Of a DNA stretch of 64,000 bases, positions 22,101 to 33,557 are shown one piece after another (the first letter of the stretch is position 1; each line of letters opens with the position of its first letter). Source of the DNA: Carposina sasakii (lineage: Eukaryota; Arthropoda; Insecta; Lepidoptera; Carposinidae); contig CP053156.1 in assembly GCA_014607495.2 (NCBI GenBank), positions 1,488,001 through 1,552,000 of the forward strand, read 5' to 3'. A program made the position numbers and the translations under genes. The notes below the pieces were generated by a model that was given only the letters and a program-made list of their open reading frames with translations, was not told the DNA's origin and ran no database searches.

Positions 22101-25100
22101 TTTCACGCCCTCCGCGCCGGCGCTTATCTCGATACGGCAATTAAGACGCCTCGGTTTATTTTAATAGAATGCTCCATAACCACAGCCTATAGAAGCGCTA
22201 AAAGGATTTAATACGCATTAAATACTCAAAATTTTATTTGTATTGAGCACAATTTGCAGATATAAAAAACAAACAACGATTAAAAAGGATCCACGTGAAT
22301 GTGCTCGAGCGGACAATATTTTAAAACAAAATGTCACACGCTTTCCACGGGTGTCTACACCCCCACCCTTTCGGGGTGGGAAACGCGACTTGGTGGGGGT
22401 AGCTCACCCTCCTACCATTGGGGTGTCATTGTGGACTGTGGTGTCGTAACTCCGCGAACTTTTTAATTTACAATTAGGTAGCTTCCCATTTCTCTGGCCT
22501 ATTTAGCTCTCATTTTTCCGGTAGCCATGGCCGCTGTTCATAATTAAAATTTATTTATCAGATTATTCTCCTCAAATACAGCCATGGAGCTGATTAATAT
22601 TTCGTGGAGATTGTTTTATAAATAAATTATCAACTTGTTTAAGTTATATGTCAAATCGCGTTTAATTTGAGTAACCGTACATTACTTAGGTACATGATGT
22701 TTAAGTTTATCACCTAAGCCTTTTTCGTAACTATGCAAATAATTAGGTAAGAACAAATAAGTCGTTACAACAACAATTTTATTATGGAAATGTCGTCACT
22801 TTACCAGTTGTACACATCTATTACTGGAAGGAATACAGAACATAAATCCGAGAAGCACAACCTACGCAAGTAATTTAAGTGTACATAATACAGACATACA
22901 TATGTTAATACCAGATTGTAAAGTTGCTATTTAATTATACCGGCTGATGAGCAACAAAGCATTTAATTTATACTAAAATAAAGGAGCTACAAAAATATCT
23001 CGAGGGCTGGCAGTAAATACCAACGTCCAACCAAATTGAGAAACACAATAATTGAAAAATATATTAGTTTGCAATTTTGAGGGAATCACAATTACGAATA
23101 TAGTCGTATCTAATCAAATTTAGTTGGCCCTTTAGAAATGACCTAAAAAGGGCAAGAACTATGCATCGCGTTGAGACGATACGAAAGCATTGATACAAAC
23201 ATACGAATAACCAAGTATGATGATAATATTGTTCACAAGCATTGTAGGAAGGTGTAACATCTTCAGTTGGACATATTTTTAGATTTCACGAGAACGTTTT
23301 ATACGAAAGCCAAAAATAGTAAAACGAGGGCGATCACTCTTCGTCTATTAGTGAAGTCACGGTTATTTTGGGGTTTCCTATAAATTAGTAACTGCACGGG
23401 AATCGATTTATGTTCCGCATTCAGTGCTGGAATAATATAATCAATCATATTGTAAATCTAGAAAATGTAAAATAAGGCTAAGGAGTGTATTATCATCACT
23501 TAAAACCACATTAAGTAAATTGAACCTTCTAGATAGTAGCCAAGATACCAATGACCCAAGAATACTATAAGATCAGAAAACATCTAGATTTTTTTCGAAC
23601 CTACTCATAGATACTAAACCAGATTTATTCTTTATCTCAATGTAATAATTTGATATTTCGTTCCAAGCATTCACGGGTCCTTTCTTAATGAGGATTATCG
23701 AATGGCATTATTGAGAGGATAAATTAAAAAATATTGAAACTCTTTTATATACATGCTTATATACATTTACACATGGCTGTGTATCCGAAATGGAGTAGCC
23801 AGAACTGCAGGGTCATAACGGAAATCCCACAGCCATGTACTCTATAACATACCGGTGAGAGAAGTCAATGGTCATTCACAAGTTACTAGTTTATTGCCTG
23901 AGAGATTTCCCGAGTTCCTTCGGCGACTCTGACGAGTTAGTAAACTCTTTGAATACAAGAAAATTATATCGTTGAACATTTTCAGTCAATCTCGGCTGTG
24001 AATCACCTCAGTCTAGCAAAACCTCTCGTCTAGACGCCCCTACGGACCGACCGATACCCTCCACTAAATAAATTAATCCAACTTCGATTTGTCTATGATT
24101 CTATCGATAAATAAACAATATATGTATTTACTTTGTTGTTCAATTTACGGGATATTTATATTGGATCTGTAATAAAAATAAATGAAATAAAAATTATTAT
24201 TATCTAAGAAACAAATTAAGGCTGTATCAAATAAGCATTGGTACCTACAGTAAACTGATCAATAATCTATTTAAGATTTAAATTGAAAATCTAAAAATAA
24301 AAAATATATTTCATCAAAACTATGTCAACGTTTACATCAACAAGCCAAATATTCCACAAAATTATTTAAAATTAGCTACTTATCTTAAAAACGAACCAGT
24401 TCAAGCATGTGCAGGCGCAGGCTCAGGCGCGGGTACCGTTAGGCCTATCTTTGTAAAAAAAAAACCTTTACACCACTACCAACCCTATAAAAAACAGAAA
24501 AACAGAAAAGAAGACCCACAAATTAGAGAATTGGAATGTTGCACCCGTGACGTTTGAATTTCTTAGTGATAGAAATATCCAGAAGTTCAAAATGGGTGTT
24601 ATAGGTACCACAAACTACAATGGTAATTATTGTTTTGTTGATGAATGATGATATGTATAAAGGTTTATGTATCGGAAAATTGACAAGCTGAGAAAATAAT
24701 AATAAAGATAAAGGTACTTTAGTCCGATGGCAATTTCATATGCAGTCCTACCTAAGATGAGTTATACCATTTTCAGGTGAACTGGTAGGTACAGCAAAAT
24801 CTTTAAACCTATTGTTGTATATTTATTTCGAGGAAATAGAAAAGGTGGAAACCCAACTGCCTCAAATTAAAGCAAAGAAAACGAATATGTGACAAAGATG
24901 ATGCTCAATCTACGATCATAGTTTCAGTATATCATGAAATCTATACCCAATCAAGTTGTACTCTATAAAACCACATTACAACAACTAATTCAATAAATAG
25001 TAACATGAGAACGTGATCCCGAAGTGATTGAGTTGGCTTCGACTCGGGTGCATTTCTCTATAAGACAGTGTAAAAAACCCACTACCTGCCACTAAACAGC

Positions 25101-26165
25101 GGAAAGGCCCATTGCCACGTGCGGAATCATCTGCCGCTCGTTCCACAGCTTATAATAGACCCTGTTTATCTTTTTTTGTGACGAAAGGCAAAGAACACTT
25201 AGCTCTTTGTTTTGACTTATGAATGTAAGTTTTGGGTGGACTCCTAGGGTGGTAACAGCATGTTAGCTAGTGTTGCCAAAATAAAATTATGTTAAGTTGA
25301 ATGACAGACAATATCATTTGGGTCAACAGTAGCTTCGTTGATAAGTACATATTTTGTTTTTAGGTATGTTAGTTATTATAAGTTTATCATGAATACGTCA
25401 ATATTTTGTACTTACCTTAATTAAGTTAAATTATAAATTGATGTTTTTCTTTTGTAAAACAATAACGATATGAATACCTATGTTTTAGATTATTATTAAA
25501 ACGCATATTTTCAAAATAAATAATAATACTTTAAATTAAATTTGAAAGTGGTACTCAAATTAACCAATCGCGTAACACTTAATATTAGTATTGCAACTAC
25601 CGGGAATAACATTTATCTTACTTTACTTAATAAACTCAAAATATCAGCGCCTAATGCCTATGAACAATTTCTTTTAACAATAGAATTACAAAGAAAAATA
25701 TCTCGAAGCGTAGATAGTACTGAACGAAATGAGTTGCCCTTACCCTGCAAGGGTGTGGTGTGAGGCGTTCGAGATTGTTGGCTGGTCTAGGGCATTGGGA
25801 AATGGCGATTTATATTATCGATCCGTAAAGATATTGGTTAGCGGCATATCTGAGACATTATATCATGACAAGATTCGGATAGATCATTGATCTACTGAAA
25901 CCTAATAGCGATTTCTGCTCTTGTGCCTAGGTATATCATAATAATAACATTATGATAAGAAATTGAGCTAACCAAAAGGTTAGAGAAAACTCTTAAGTTG
26001 ATGGTTTTGTTATGTGTCGTAAATTAATGGTAGTTTTGTAGCATTTGAATAGGCACATTACTGTGATTTAATATCTGGACCTTATGAATTGCAACAATTC
26101 TATCTATCTACAATTTATTTACAAGTACAGGAAGGGTAGAAATTTCTATAACTAAAACTTAAAAA
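19108..26165. other. 7-kb stretch without a supported gene
   Basis: AT-rich DNA with only short ORFs. A GC-richer patch at 21470-21520 and 21880-22110 and a CCCACCC/GGGTGGG hairpin around 22362-22380 stand out. A 95-codon minus ORF (21819-22106) has no recognised motif. I see no tRNA, rRNA or bounded transposon. Confidence 0.4.
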
Positions 26166-26381
26166 CTACTTAGGGCTAGCGTGTATGGTCAACCGGTCTC
26201 CGTTATTAGGTAGCGTGCCCAAAATGCTGGTTGCGTTGCCGCGCTGGATAGCTATGCTGATTCTTTGGCCTAAGTAGCAGCCAGCATTTTGGTCACGTGT
26301 GGACTCCACGAGCCGCCCGGCCAGGTCCTTGTAGATTTGGAGCGTCGCCGGTCCCCAAGGGCCCAGGGTCTCCACTTACTT
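26166..26381 (-). pseudogene. fragment of a non-LTR-type retroelement polyprotein C-terminus
   Basis: The minus-strand frame reads ETLGPWGPATLQIYKDLAGR, then LVESTRDQNAGCYLGQRIS and AIQRGN. This LGPWGP...AGxYLxQRISxAIQRGNA pattern is one I associate with the ends of reverse-transcriptase-encoding retroelement proteins in insects, but the exact family is uncertain. The frame is about 71 codons, without an ATG at its head (the first codon is GTG after a TAA). It is GC-richer than the flanks. It is a dead fragment, not a host gene. Confidence 0.4.
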
Positions 26382-26399
26382 GATAAGAATCAGAAAGTA

Positions 26400-27290
26400 T
26401 GAGATTTAAAATTAAAACCATTCCTAGGTTTAACTTAGTACTACAACTACCTTTGCGGCGCATATAACAAGGATTAAACAAATCTTTAGTTACCTAGAAT
26501 CACATACGAGAATCACTGTAATAAAAATTTACAAGAAGTTCAATTTAAAATAAAAAGGATTTATCCTTTGTTTAGAGTCGCTAGTTCTTATATATCAGGC
26601 CACACGACGAGGAGCCCAGTTAGATGAGACTCTCCCGCTCCGCCATAAATCTTAGAACCCTCGACCGCCACCCGAAATTCTCGCCCAAAATATCTATAAA
26701 TACGAATACCTTCTTCTACCTACATATTTCAAACATTAACCAGCAAGCCCAGAGCTCAGCCAACTCAGATACTTGTAGCTACTGCTCCCAAATTATGTTT
26801 GCTATCTGAAATAATAGCTAAAATAAAATGGCCGAGTCTGCCAGGTTTGTGTTCACCTATTACACATGTATTTTATATTTATTTACGAATTTCGATAACG
26901 ATTTCAGAGAATTACATTTGTGCGTCTAGACATAACCTTATTAATAATACATGGATTAGATTTGGTACAACATTAATCTGAAATTTTATTTTAATTATGT
27001 TGACTTGACTGCGACCAAGAAAGAGATTGTGATATAATCACGACAAGCTCTGCAGAAGTATGGCACAAGAAGGATGGAGTCGAGTGGAGAAGTTGAAGGA
27101 AGATAAAATTAAATTAGTAGACCCACAGATCTGATTTACAAGAAAATATATGTTTCAGAAGGAATTGAGTTTCGACATTACAAGTAGGAAAACCAGACAA
27201 ACTTAATTACTTTCTGCATGTGTAACTTCTCTATTGTATCCTGTACCTATAGTTTGAGTGACTGCTGTTGCTATGGCTACAGTAAAGTGC
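26400..27290. other. noncoding stretch upstream of the THAP gene
   Basis: Short AT-rich ORFs only; nothing recognised. Confidence 0.45.
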
Positions 27291-27295
27291 GTCAG

Positions 27296-27320
27296 CCAAT
27301 AAAACTATGCCACGCCCGCC
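27296..27320 (+). promoter_or_regulatory. candidate CCAAT and GC-box motifs of the THAP gene
   Basis: CCAAT at 27296-27300 and CCACGCCCGCC at 27310-27320 lie about 130-150 bp before the THAP ATG. The spacing suits a proximal promoter. The transcription start itself is not visible. Confidence 0.3.
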
Positions 27321-27449
27321 GCATACAGACACAGCTACATAACACACATACAACCAAACTACGCCTAGCATGTAGTTAAACTGTTCCCGCGCGCAGAGCT
27401 GCACGTATTTTTCAAGCGACACGTTTAAGTAGAAATAATATTTATCAAA

Positions 27450-29003
27450 ATGCCCAATTGTGTAGTAAAAGGGTGCAGAAGTCAATCTTCGATAAACAAA
27501 AAGGAAGACGGGGTCACATTTCATACGTAAGTTACAATATTTAAAAAATAATAATAATGAGGTTATTTCATGGGACAATACTGCGCAGAGAGAGAGAGAT
27601 AGAGAGATAGAGACAGAGAAAGAAAGAAAGAGAGTGAGTACATATGACCTTCACACAGGCGGTTTCTATAATAATTTACCTTTAGCTCGTTCACATGCAA
27701 ATTAGCATTGTTTTACAAGTCCCAGTATCTACTTTCTAGAAGGAACTTACTCGTATTTGCTATCATAGGTACGATTACAAGCAATAAATTGAGGTAGGTA
27801 ATGTATATGCGTAACTTTTTCAACTACTGTATTGGCTCGCTTTTCATCACTTCATATTTTGTGACAATGTTTCGATAGCTATAAAAAAATATAGTAATAT
27901 TATACAAAAAAATACAGTTTGCATGAGCGCAAAACTAGCTCACCTATTTGAGCTAAGCTGAACTAAAAATACCACTTTTGGTTCATAGATCTAGGAGGTC
28001 TGTTGGACTACAACAACAACAACAAGATATATATTATATATAACACATAAAGTTAGGTAGACTTAGGATTCTAATTGGTATGATGACTATGGATAAATTT
28101 TAATAACATTTATCAGAGTTAACCATCAGAAAACATACCCATCTGTACAATTTGATTTAGTGTTCAAATGAGGTAATAATAACCATCCAAAGTTAGGTGG
28201 GCAAGTCCATTATTAAAGTGTGAGATTAATAGAACATTACAACATCACAATGACAACCTGCCTAATTTACAGCAACTTTTGTTATGTAACCATATTTATA
28301 AACGCAACATTTAATAAAGCTGTCGAGCAATAGTTCTTTAATAAGCATACTAGTAACTTAAGCATACTAGTAACTTACCTATATACCTGTATACTAGTAC
28401 CTATTTGCCGAATTCAGATTTAAAAAAATTTCGAAGTCGTGTTTTATTAATAGGTATTTAATATTCATGTTTCCACTAAATTCTATAAGTTTTTTTTTCA
28501 GATTTCCAAGGCGAGATCAAAATGTGAAAAACAAGTGGATTGAAGTTATTCGCCGGAGTCGTAATGAACCATTATGGAATCCGAAAAGCCGCACTGTAGT
28601 GTGTTCTGAGCATTTCAAAGCAGAAGACTTTTACTTCACAAAAAATGGCTTATTTCGAGTAAATAAAAATGTATATCCAAACATACTGCCTGGCGTTCCA
28701 CAGGAATTGGACCACGCTCCCGCTGTAGATCCGCTTCAAACTGCCATGCCTAACAAATTATCGAATTCAGAACCTTCATCTACATCATCTGTTTCTCAAA
28801 AAATTAAAACAGAGGAAGATCCAAGTGTCGATATCGAGGAGTATGTTACACCCAACCAATGGCATCACCCTACCGCAACATCTCCTAGCCGAACTGCTGA
28901 AGCAGGCCAAACATTTCTAGATTCAAACACCTTGAATCCTTCAGTAGCTATTAAAAATATTAAATTAGAGGAAGATGCATCTATCTACGTTGTAAGTATT
29001 TGA
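27450..29003 (+). CDS. THAP-domain zinc-finger protein, N-terminal exons
   Basis: Exon 1 is 27450-27526 (donor GTAAGT). Exon 2 starts 28502 after TTTTTTTTTCAG and reads in phase to a GTAAGT at 28992, or through it to TGA at 29001-29003. Residues 1-90 form a complete C2CH THAP domain: Cys4-x4-Cys9, Pro28, Trp38, Cys60-x2-His63 (VVCSEHF), and YPNILP as the AVPTIF-box equivalent. THAP domains bind DNA in the nucleus. The rest is acidic and Ser/Thr/Pro-rich with repeated IK(T/L)EED blocks near residues 136-145 and 185-192. The THAP domain shows no damage. After 28991 the frame breaks (next entry), so either the stop at 29003 is the true end, or an intron, indel or sequencing error lies there. Family certain; gene model uncertain. 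Confidence 0.8.
27587..27637. repeat. GA-rich microsatellite in THAP intron 1
   Basis: (GA)n, GATA-like and GAAA units run from 27587 to 27637. Confidence 0.85.
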
Positions 29004-30232
29004 TGAGTTCGATTCACCGGATATATCCGTCGAACAGCGCTGGTATCGCCCTCCTTCACCATGTTCGGAAACTACAGGAACAAACCAAACAGTATCAGAC
29101 CAGCCATCTATTTCCTTTAATAGACAACTAATTAAGTTAGAACATCAAGATACCCACCAGTCAGAAATCAAAAGATGGCCTATCGATGCCGAACCAAATG
29201 TATTGACAGATACAAACCAGCCGTCATTCGCTGATCCACCAATCAAGTCTGAAAGTGAAGATTTCCACGACCGAAAAATGTTATTTGAACCTATATCCGA
29301 TACATCATCAAAGCGACAGATCATCTCCATATTATGTGTGAACACGGCAGCATATGATCTATTATTGTCGAAAAGAAAACCAGCAGTCGACTTCCCTTTC
29401 AGTTTCTCCAGTTAATTCACCAACAGATACATCATGTCTCGAAACACGCAAGGAGTACTGGCTAACGAAAAAAGTCTTATTTGTCGAGACAAAACTAAAA
29501 AAAGTCAATAGAAAAATAAAAACCTTAAACCAGAAAATTAAACGTCTTACAGAGAGCAATAATTTATTAAAAGAAAAGCTGAGAAAATGCAAAAAGAAAA
29601 ATACGTAAGTCATTTTAAATGATGATGATCTCCGACCGTATTTCGGCCAAGGCGACCAATCTCTACAGAGATTGGCCAGGTACGCAGGAGATATTATAGT
29701 GCACAAGTGTGTGCGCAAACACAGATGCATTCTCTATTCCGTTACTCTCATAGTCCGATGGGATGGAAGCCGATACGACCGGAGAGAGATCAGGCGCAGG
29801 ACCAACGGTTTTACGTGCTTTCCGAGGCACGAGCTAAGTGACAATTTTTACATTAAAATCTGTACATGAAATAAATTCATTGACACAGTGACTGGAATCG
29901 AACTTACGCCTCCCGCTTGGAAGGTGCAAGTCTTAACCACTGGGATATCACGGCTTTTAAATACCTAAGTATTGAAACAAGCAAATCACACAAATAAATC
30001 AGTACGTGTAATATGTATATGCTTGGGTTTTATTTGTTCAAATCACAATTTGAAGTATTGATATAAATTAATCTATATTATTTTCTGAATTACATGTTTC
30101 AGTTGCGGCGGCAGCGCAAGGCGTATGAAAAATACAGTTAGTACTAAAAACATAGAGCTGGCTGAATCCAATAAAAACAAATCTATGCGAATAGAAAATA
30201 AAATATTTTTTAGTATAGGTAGGAATTTTTGA
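29004..30232 (+). pseudogene. downstream THAP coding region with broken frame
   Basis: From 28999 another frame continues the same protein style: FDSPDISVEQRWYRPPSP, then SFNRQLIKLEHQ and PPIKSESEDF, to TAA at 29415. A third frame, open from 29342, gives SVSPVNSPTD, then a lysine/leucine coiled coil (KVLFVETKLKKVNRKIKTLN, LKEKLRKC) ending at donor 29605. Exon 30103-30232 continues in phase (CGGSARRMKNTV) and stops at 30230. A C-terminal coiled coil is usual in THAP proteins. A weak intron 28992-29103 could join the first two frames, but no convincing splice joins the second and third. Thus decay, sequence error or unusual splicing. The SINE at 29621-29954 lies in the last intron. Confidence 0.55.
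29621..29954 (-). mobile_element. tRNA-headed SINE, copy 2, with 8-bp target duplication
   Basis: The 334-bp copy of the element at 3212 is flanked by TTTTAAAT at 29613-29620 and 29955-29962. On the minus strand the head has an A-box-like TATCCCAGTGGTT and a B-box-like AGTTCGATTCC. The (ATC)n tail faces the THAP exon. It begins 16 bp after the donor GT of the coiled-coil exon. Confidence 0.9.
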
Positions 30233-30680
30233 AATTTCGTTACGATTCATTAAATATAGGTGGATACATACACCTATGATTTTTTATAATACATTCTTTA
30301 ATTGGCGCTTTGCGGTGGTGGTGGCACGACCATGCGCTGCATTCGTATACTTGGTCCCTCTTACCTTCTCACTAATTGATAAATTACTTAAACATTATGA
30401 ACATAATATTTTAAGATTCAGAGACACGACATTCAAATTTAAATAGATAATTCGTGATTATCCACATGGTCACCAACAATTATGTTCATATTATCATAGT
30501 CACGTTTAACGAACGCTTTCATTTGCATTCCATTAAAAATAATTTGACAACAAATAGATCATTGGTGATCCATATATTTTGAGTCCATTTGTCTTTTGAT
30601 TAAGTTAGTTGGCCTGTATTAAATTAATTCCTATGTGCGGGTATATATTGATGAAAATCATTCAATATGTTTGTCAAGTA
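30233..30680. other. AT-rich noncoding stretch
   Basis: Nothing recognised; no clear poly(A) signal for the THAP gene could be fixed. Confidence 0.4.
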
Positions 30681-31153
30681 TACAGGGTGGAAGTGACAGC
30701 CAGGCAAATATTGATATGGCGACTTCAGACCATGATTCTGAGGTTAAACCCACTGAAAATTTTCGCAGGAAAATTCCAAAAAATTTCCGACTTTTAAAAT
30801 TTTTTTCCAGGAAAAAAATTTGTGTGGTTCGTTTAAGTAGGCCTTAGATGAGGACTAAAAACAAAATTTTAACCTATGGATGATTTTCAAAAATAAACTG
30901 GTCCAAAAAAGGTTCATAATACTGATCAACCCCAATGGAGAGTCACAAGTGATCCAAAAAACAGCAATGTATCACACAAATACCAATAAGCCCATTTAAC
31001 TAGTCACAGGATCGCCCGATGCATTTGGCGCGGAAAGCAAACATTGCGGATAATCAAATTAAAAATGCATTTCCTGCGAATATTAACACTGTCGTATAAC
31101 TGAAAACAATGGTACTTGTTCAGTATTTGCCTGACTCTCACCTACACCCTGTA
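30681..31153 (-). mobile_element. MITE family D, copy 2 (opposite orientation)
   Basis: The left end TACAGGGTGGAAGTGACAGC and right end (...CTCACCTACACCCTGTA) are inverted complements, preceded by TA at 30679-30680. The sequence is the reverse complement of 4159-4611 along its length. ORFs at 30609-30847 fall inside it and are not genes. Confidence 0.85.
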
Positions 31154-31898
31154 TTACAGCAAATTACGAGAAAAAAATACATAGCTTTGTTTTTTGTGTA
31201 TGCTGGAAGAAATCTCACGCAAAAATAAGCATGCCAATGTAAGCAACCATGTTGCTAACGTCTTAATAATATTCACTTATTTAGTGGTGAGTAAGTATGT
31301 CTAAGTGTAAATAATTTTACGGATACAATCAGAAAAATACATATAAAATTAATCTCTTGTACGTAAAATACAAAAACAATATCATCTGTAACCCAACGTA
31401 CTCGTACAGCCTTGATTCTATTTCAACGAGTACTGACACGGTTACTGCAGTGACTCAATCGACCGTCACTTTGCCCGTAAACAGATGACGAAAGTACCAT
31501 CCTTGCTGTACTCAGGCTGGTTATCTTGTAACTTTGCTTGATGTTTATTTGCTTTAGGTAGAAACGTGTTTAGTTTGAATTCCTACTTCTGTAACTAATT
31601 AGTTAATTCCGAAATGTAAGTTTATACACTTAAGGGTGTGGAAACTAGGTATGGGTGCTGGAAAAATGATATGTAAAATGGCGTCAAACTTAAACGTAAA
31701 CTTAAATTTAAGTAGGTCTACCCCTCTCTATCCTACACATAAATAGCTGAGACAGAAAGGGACAGGTAGGACAAATCTTAAGTTTAGGTTGCAATAAAAA
31801 CTAACTGGAGGGCATCCTACTTACATTAGGAGAGGTATCTTGAGGCTCGAGGACCTTATAAGACTTGAGTAAGGTGAGTTTTTTCTTAGTCTTTTCAG
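31154..31898. other. noncoding stretch
   Basis: No gene or bounded repeat. Confidence 0.4.
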
Positions 31899-31992
31899 CT
31901 TTCTAAGTGAATTGGAAGCAGATAGTAAAAGCAGCAGCGAGTATTCCCAACAAGGAAGCTTTATAATGATGGATACTTCGGGGTCAAAATAA
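31899..31992 (+). other. candidate terminal exon of unknown gene
   Basis: A pyrimidine-rich TTTTTTCTTAGTCTTTTCAG acceptor precedes an open frame LSELEADSKSSSEYSQQGSF, then IMMDTSGSK and TAA. Composition is acidic and serine-rich, unlike random AT-rich ORFs. It would need an upstream exon ending in phase 2; the last THAP exon cannot splice to it in frame at its obvious GTAGGA donor (phase 1). Not recognised. Confidence 0.25.
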
Positions 31993-33340
31993 TAAGGATA
32001 TTTCCAGTCGAAGATCTAAAAGCAAGTGCAAAAACATCAAAAGTGGTATAAATACAGATTTTAATGCGCAGTTGCTTGGAATGATTAGACAAAAATATCA
32101 GATAATTCTTACATTGTCCCTCGTGTTGTCACATCATAAGGTAAATAAACACGTGTACCTATGTATACTGGTGTCCTATTTGTTGTCGGATCTACACGTG
32201 TTATTCTCATCCGGCACAAAGTATCCAATACAACCAATGGAAAATCCCTATTTTAAAGAAGTAAATACGGAATGTAATGACTAGTCACTATACATTTACC
32301 TATGACTGGAATCTTCATTGGTCTTAACTCCAAAACATTCTGATGGACTTTTTCTATTGTGTTTGGACAAATATTGGAGAGTGGGTCAATTAGTAATTTC
32401 TACGTCATGTTAAGTAGTGTATCTATTGGCCTAATTACCTCTACATTAACGGAGTAACTTAATAACAATACATTTATATTTTGTAAGTTTAAACTTTCAT
32501 TAATACTATCTACTAAACTTTTCCGTCTAAATACAGCAGAGTCTAGACAAATGGTAGCCAGGTACTTCCCTTTACTAGCCCAGTCAAACCGCAAAAAATT
32601 TCATCTAATTACCTTGATGGAAAATAAACTAAAAGTAAAATTTATAACCTAATTAACATTTTTTAATGTTTCTATACGTAGGTAAGTATTTTTTATAAAT
32701 GTATTTACTACTAGCCGGTGGATACTTTTGGAACTCAATGGAAAATTATAAAAGTTTTGAATAATAACATAGATCCAAGCGCCAATGTCAATAGCCATCA
32801 ATGCGTGCGACTACTTTAGTCTCCAGTTATCGTAGCATCTAATACGTCATAAGACGCAAAACAGGAAAACGATCTCAAATATCTCGAGGCAATTTACTTA
32901 GCTATTGTATTTTTAACAGGAAGTTACGACGTATTTCTTATACTTAAGGTCATTACGTGGCAGCTGTTTAGTATCAAACATGCTACATAGGCACTAAATC
33001 ATTATAGACTACGTGAAAGCAAAAGATATGAATGGAAATTTGATATTTTTTTAAACTGTTATAAGATATCTGGAAAAAGCATTATTATGTTCGATTTATA
33101 ACCCACTCATAGCCGGTTGTCATTCATCAGTGATTCGCGTCAATAAATTCGTCGGCATACCATCGCATGCCTATTGTATATATGGCCAACGTATCGTAGT
33201 ACTGGAAACATATTTTCAGCGCCACAGATCTCGGAGAAGATGGAAAAGCCTTTCAGGCTACCATCATTTGTCATTCAAAGAAAAGGTTTCCGAGCTATGC
33301 AAGTATTGTATGTATGTTTTGCTGTGTGTGCCGTGTGGTA
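31993..33340. other. noncoding stretch
   Basis: Only short unsupported ORFs. Confidence 0.4.
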
Positions 33341-33557
33341 GAATAGCACCACTCTATGTCTGTCCATGGGTATCGTAAGCGGCGATTAAGGGTTTTCGGT
33401 AGGTGGGCTGCAGCGTCTTCCGCGTCGACAACATAGTCCGAAAATCACTCTGCGGTCACCAACCCGCCTGCTCATCGTGGGTGCAAAAACCCTATGGCAG
33501 TAGCCTTGTAGCGTGCCTTGGGTAGACCTACGTCTAGCAGTGAACCGCTGTGGCTGA
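33341..33557 (+). mobile_element. SINE-like element with LINE-type 3' end, copy 2
   Basis: It contains CATGGGTATCGTAAG, GTCCGAAAATCACTCTGCGG, TCACCAACCCGCCTGCTC and the tail TAGCGTGCCTTGGGTAGACC. It is degenerate relative to the copy at 49237-49471. Confidence 0.65.

Noticed and set aside
21819..22106. 95-codon minus ORF
   Set aside because: CpG-richer but no motif, signal peptide or exon signals; not distinguishable from chance.
27231..27578. 115-codon minus ORF over THAP exon 1
   Set aside because: Antisense to a well-supported THAP exon and without recognisable domains.
28992..29103. Intron joining the first two THAP frames
   Set aside because: The donor is good and the phase fits, but the acceptor (ATCAGACCAG) has no pyrimidine tract and the putative intron itself reads as THAP-like protein; left open rather than called.
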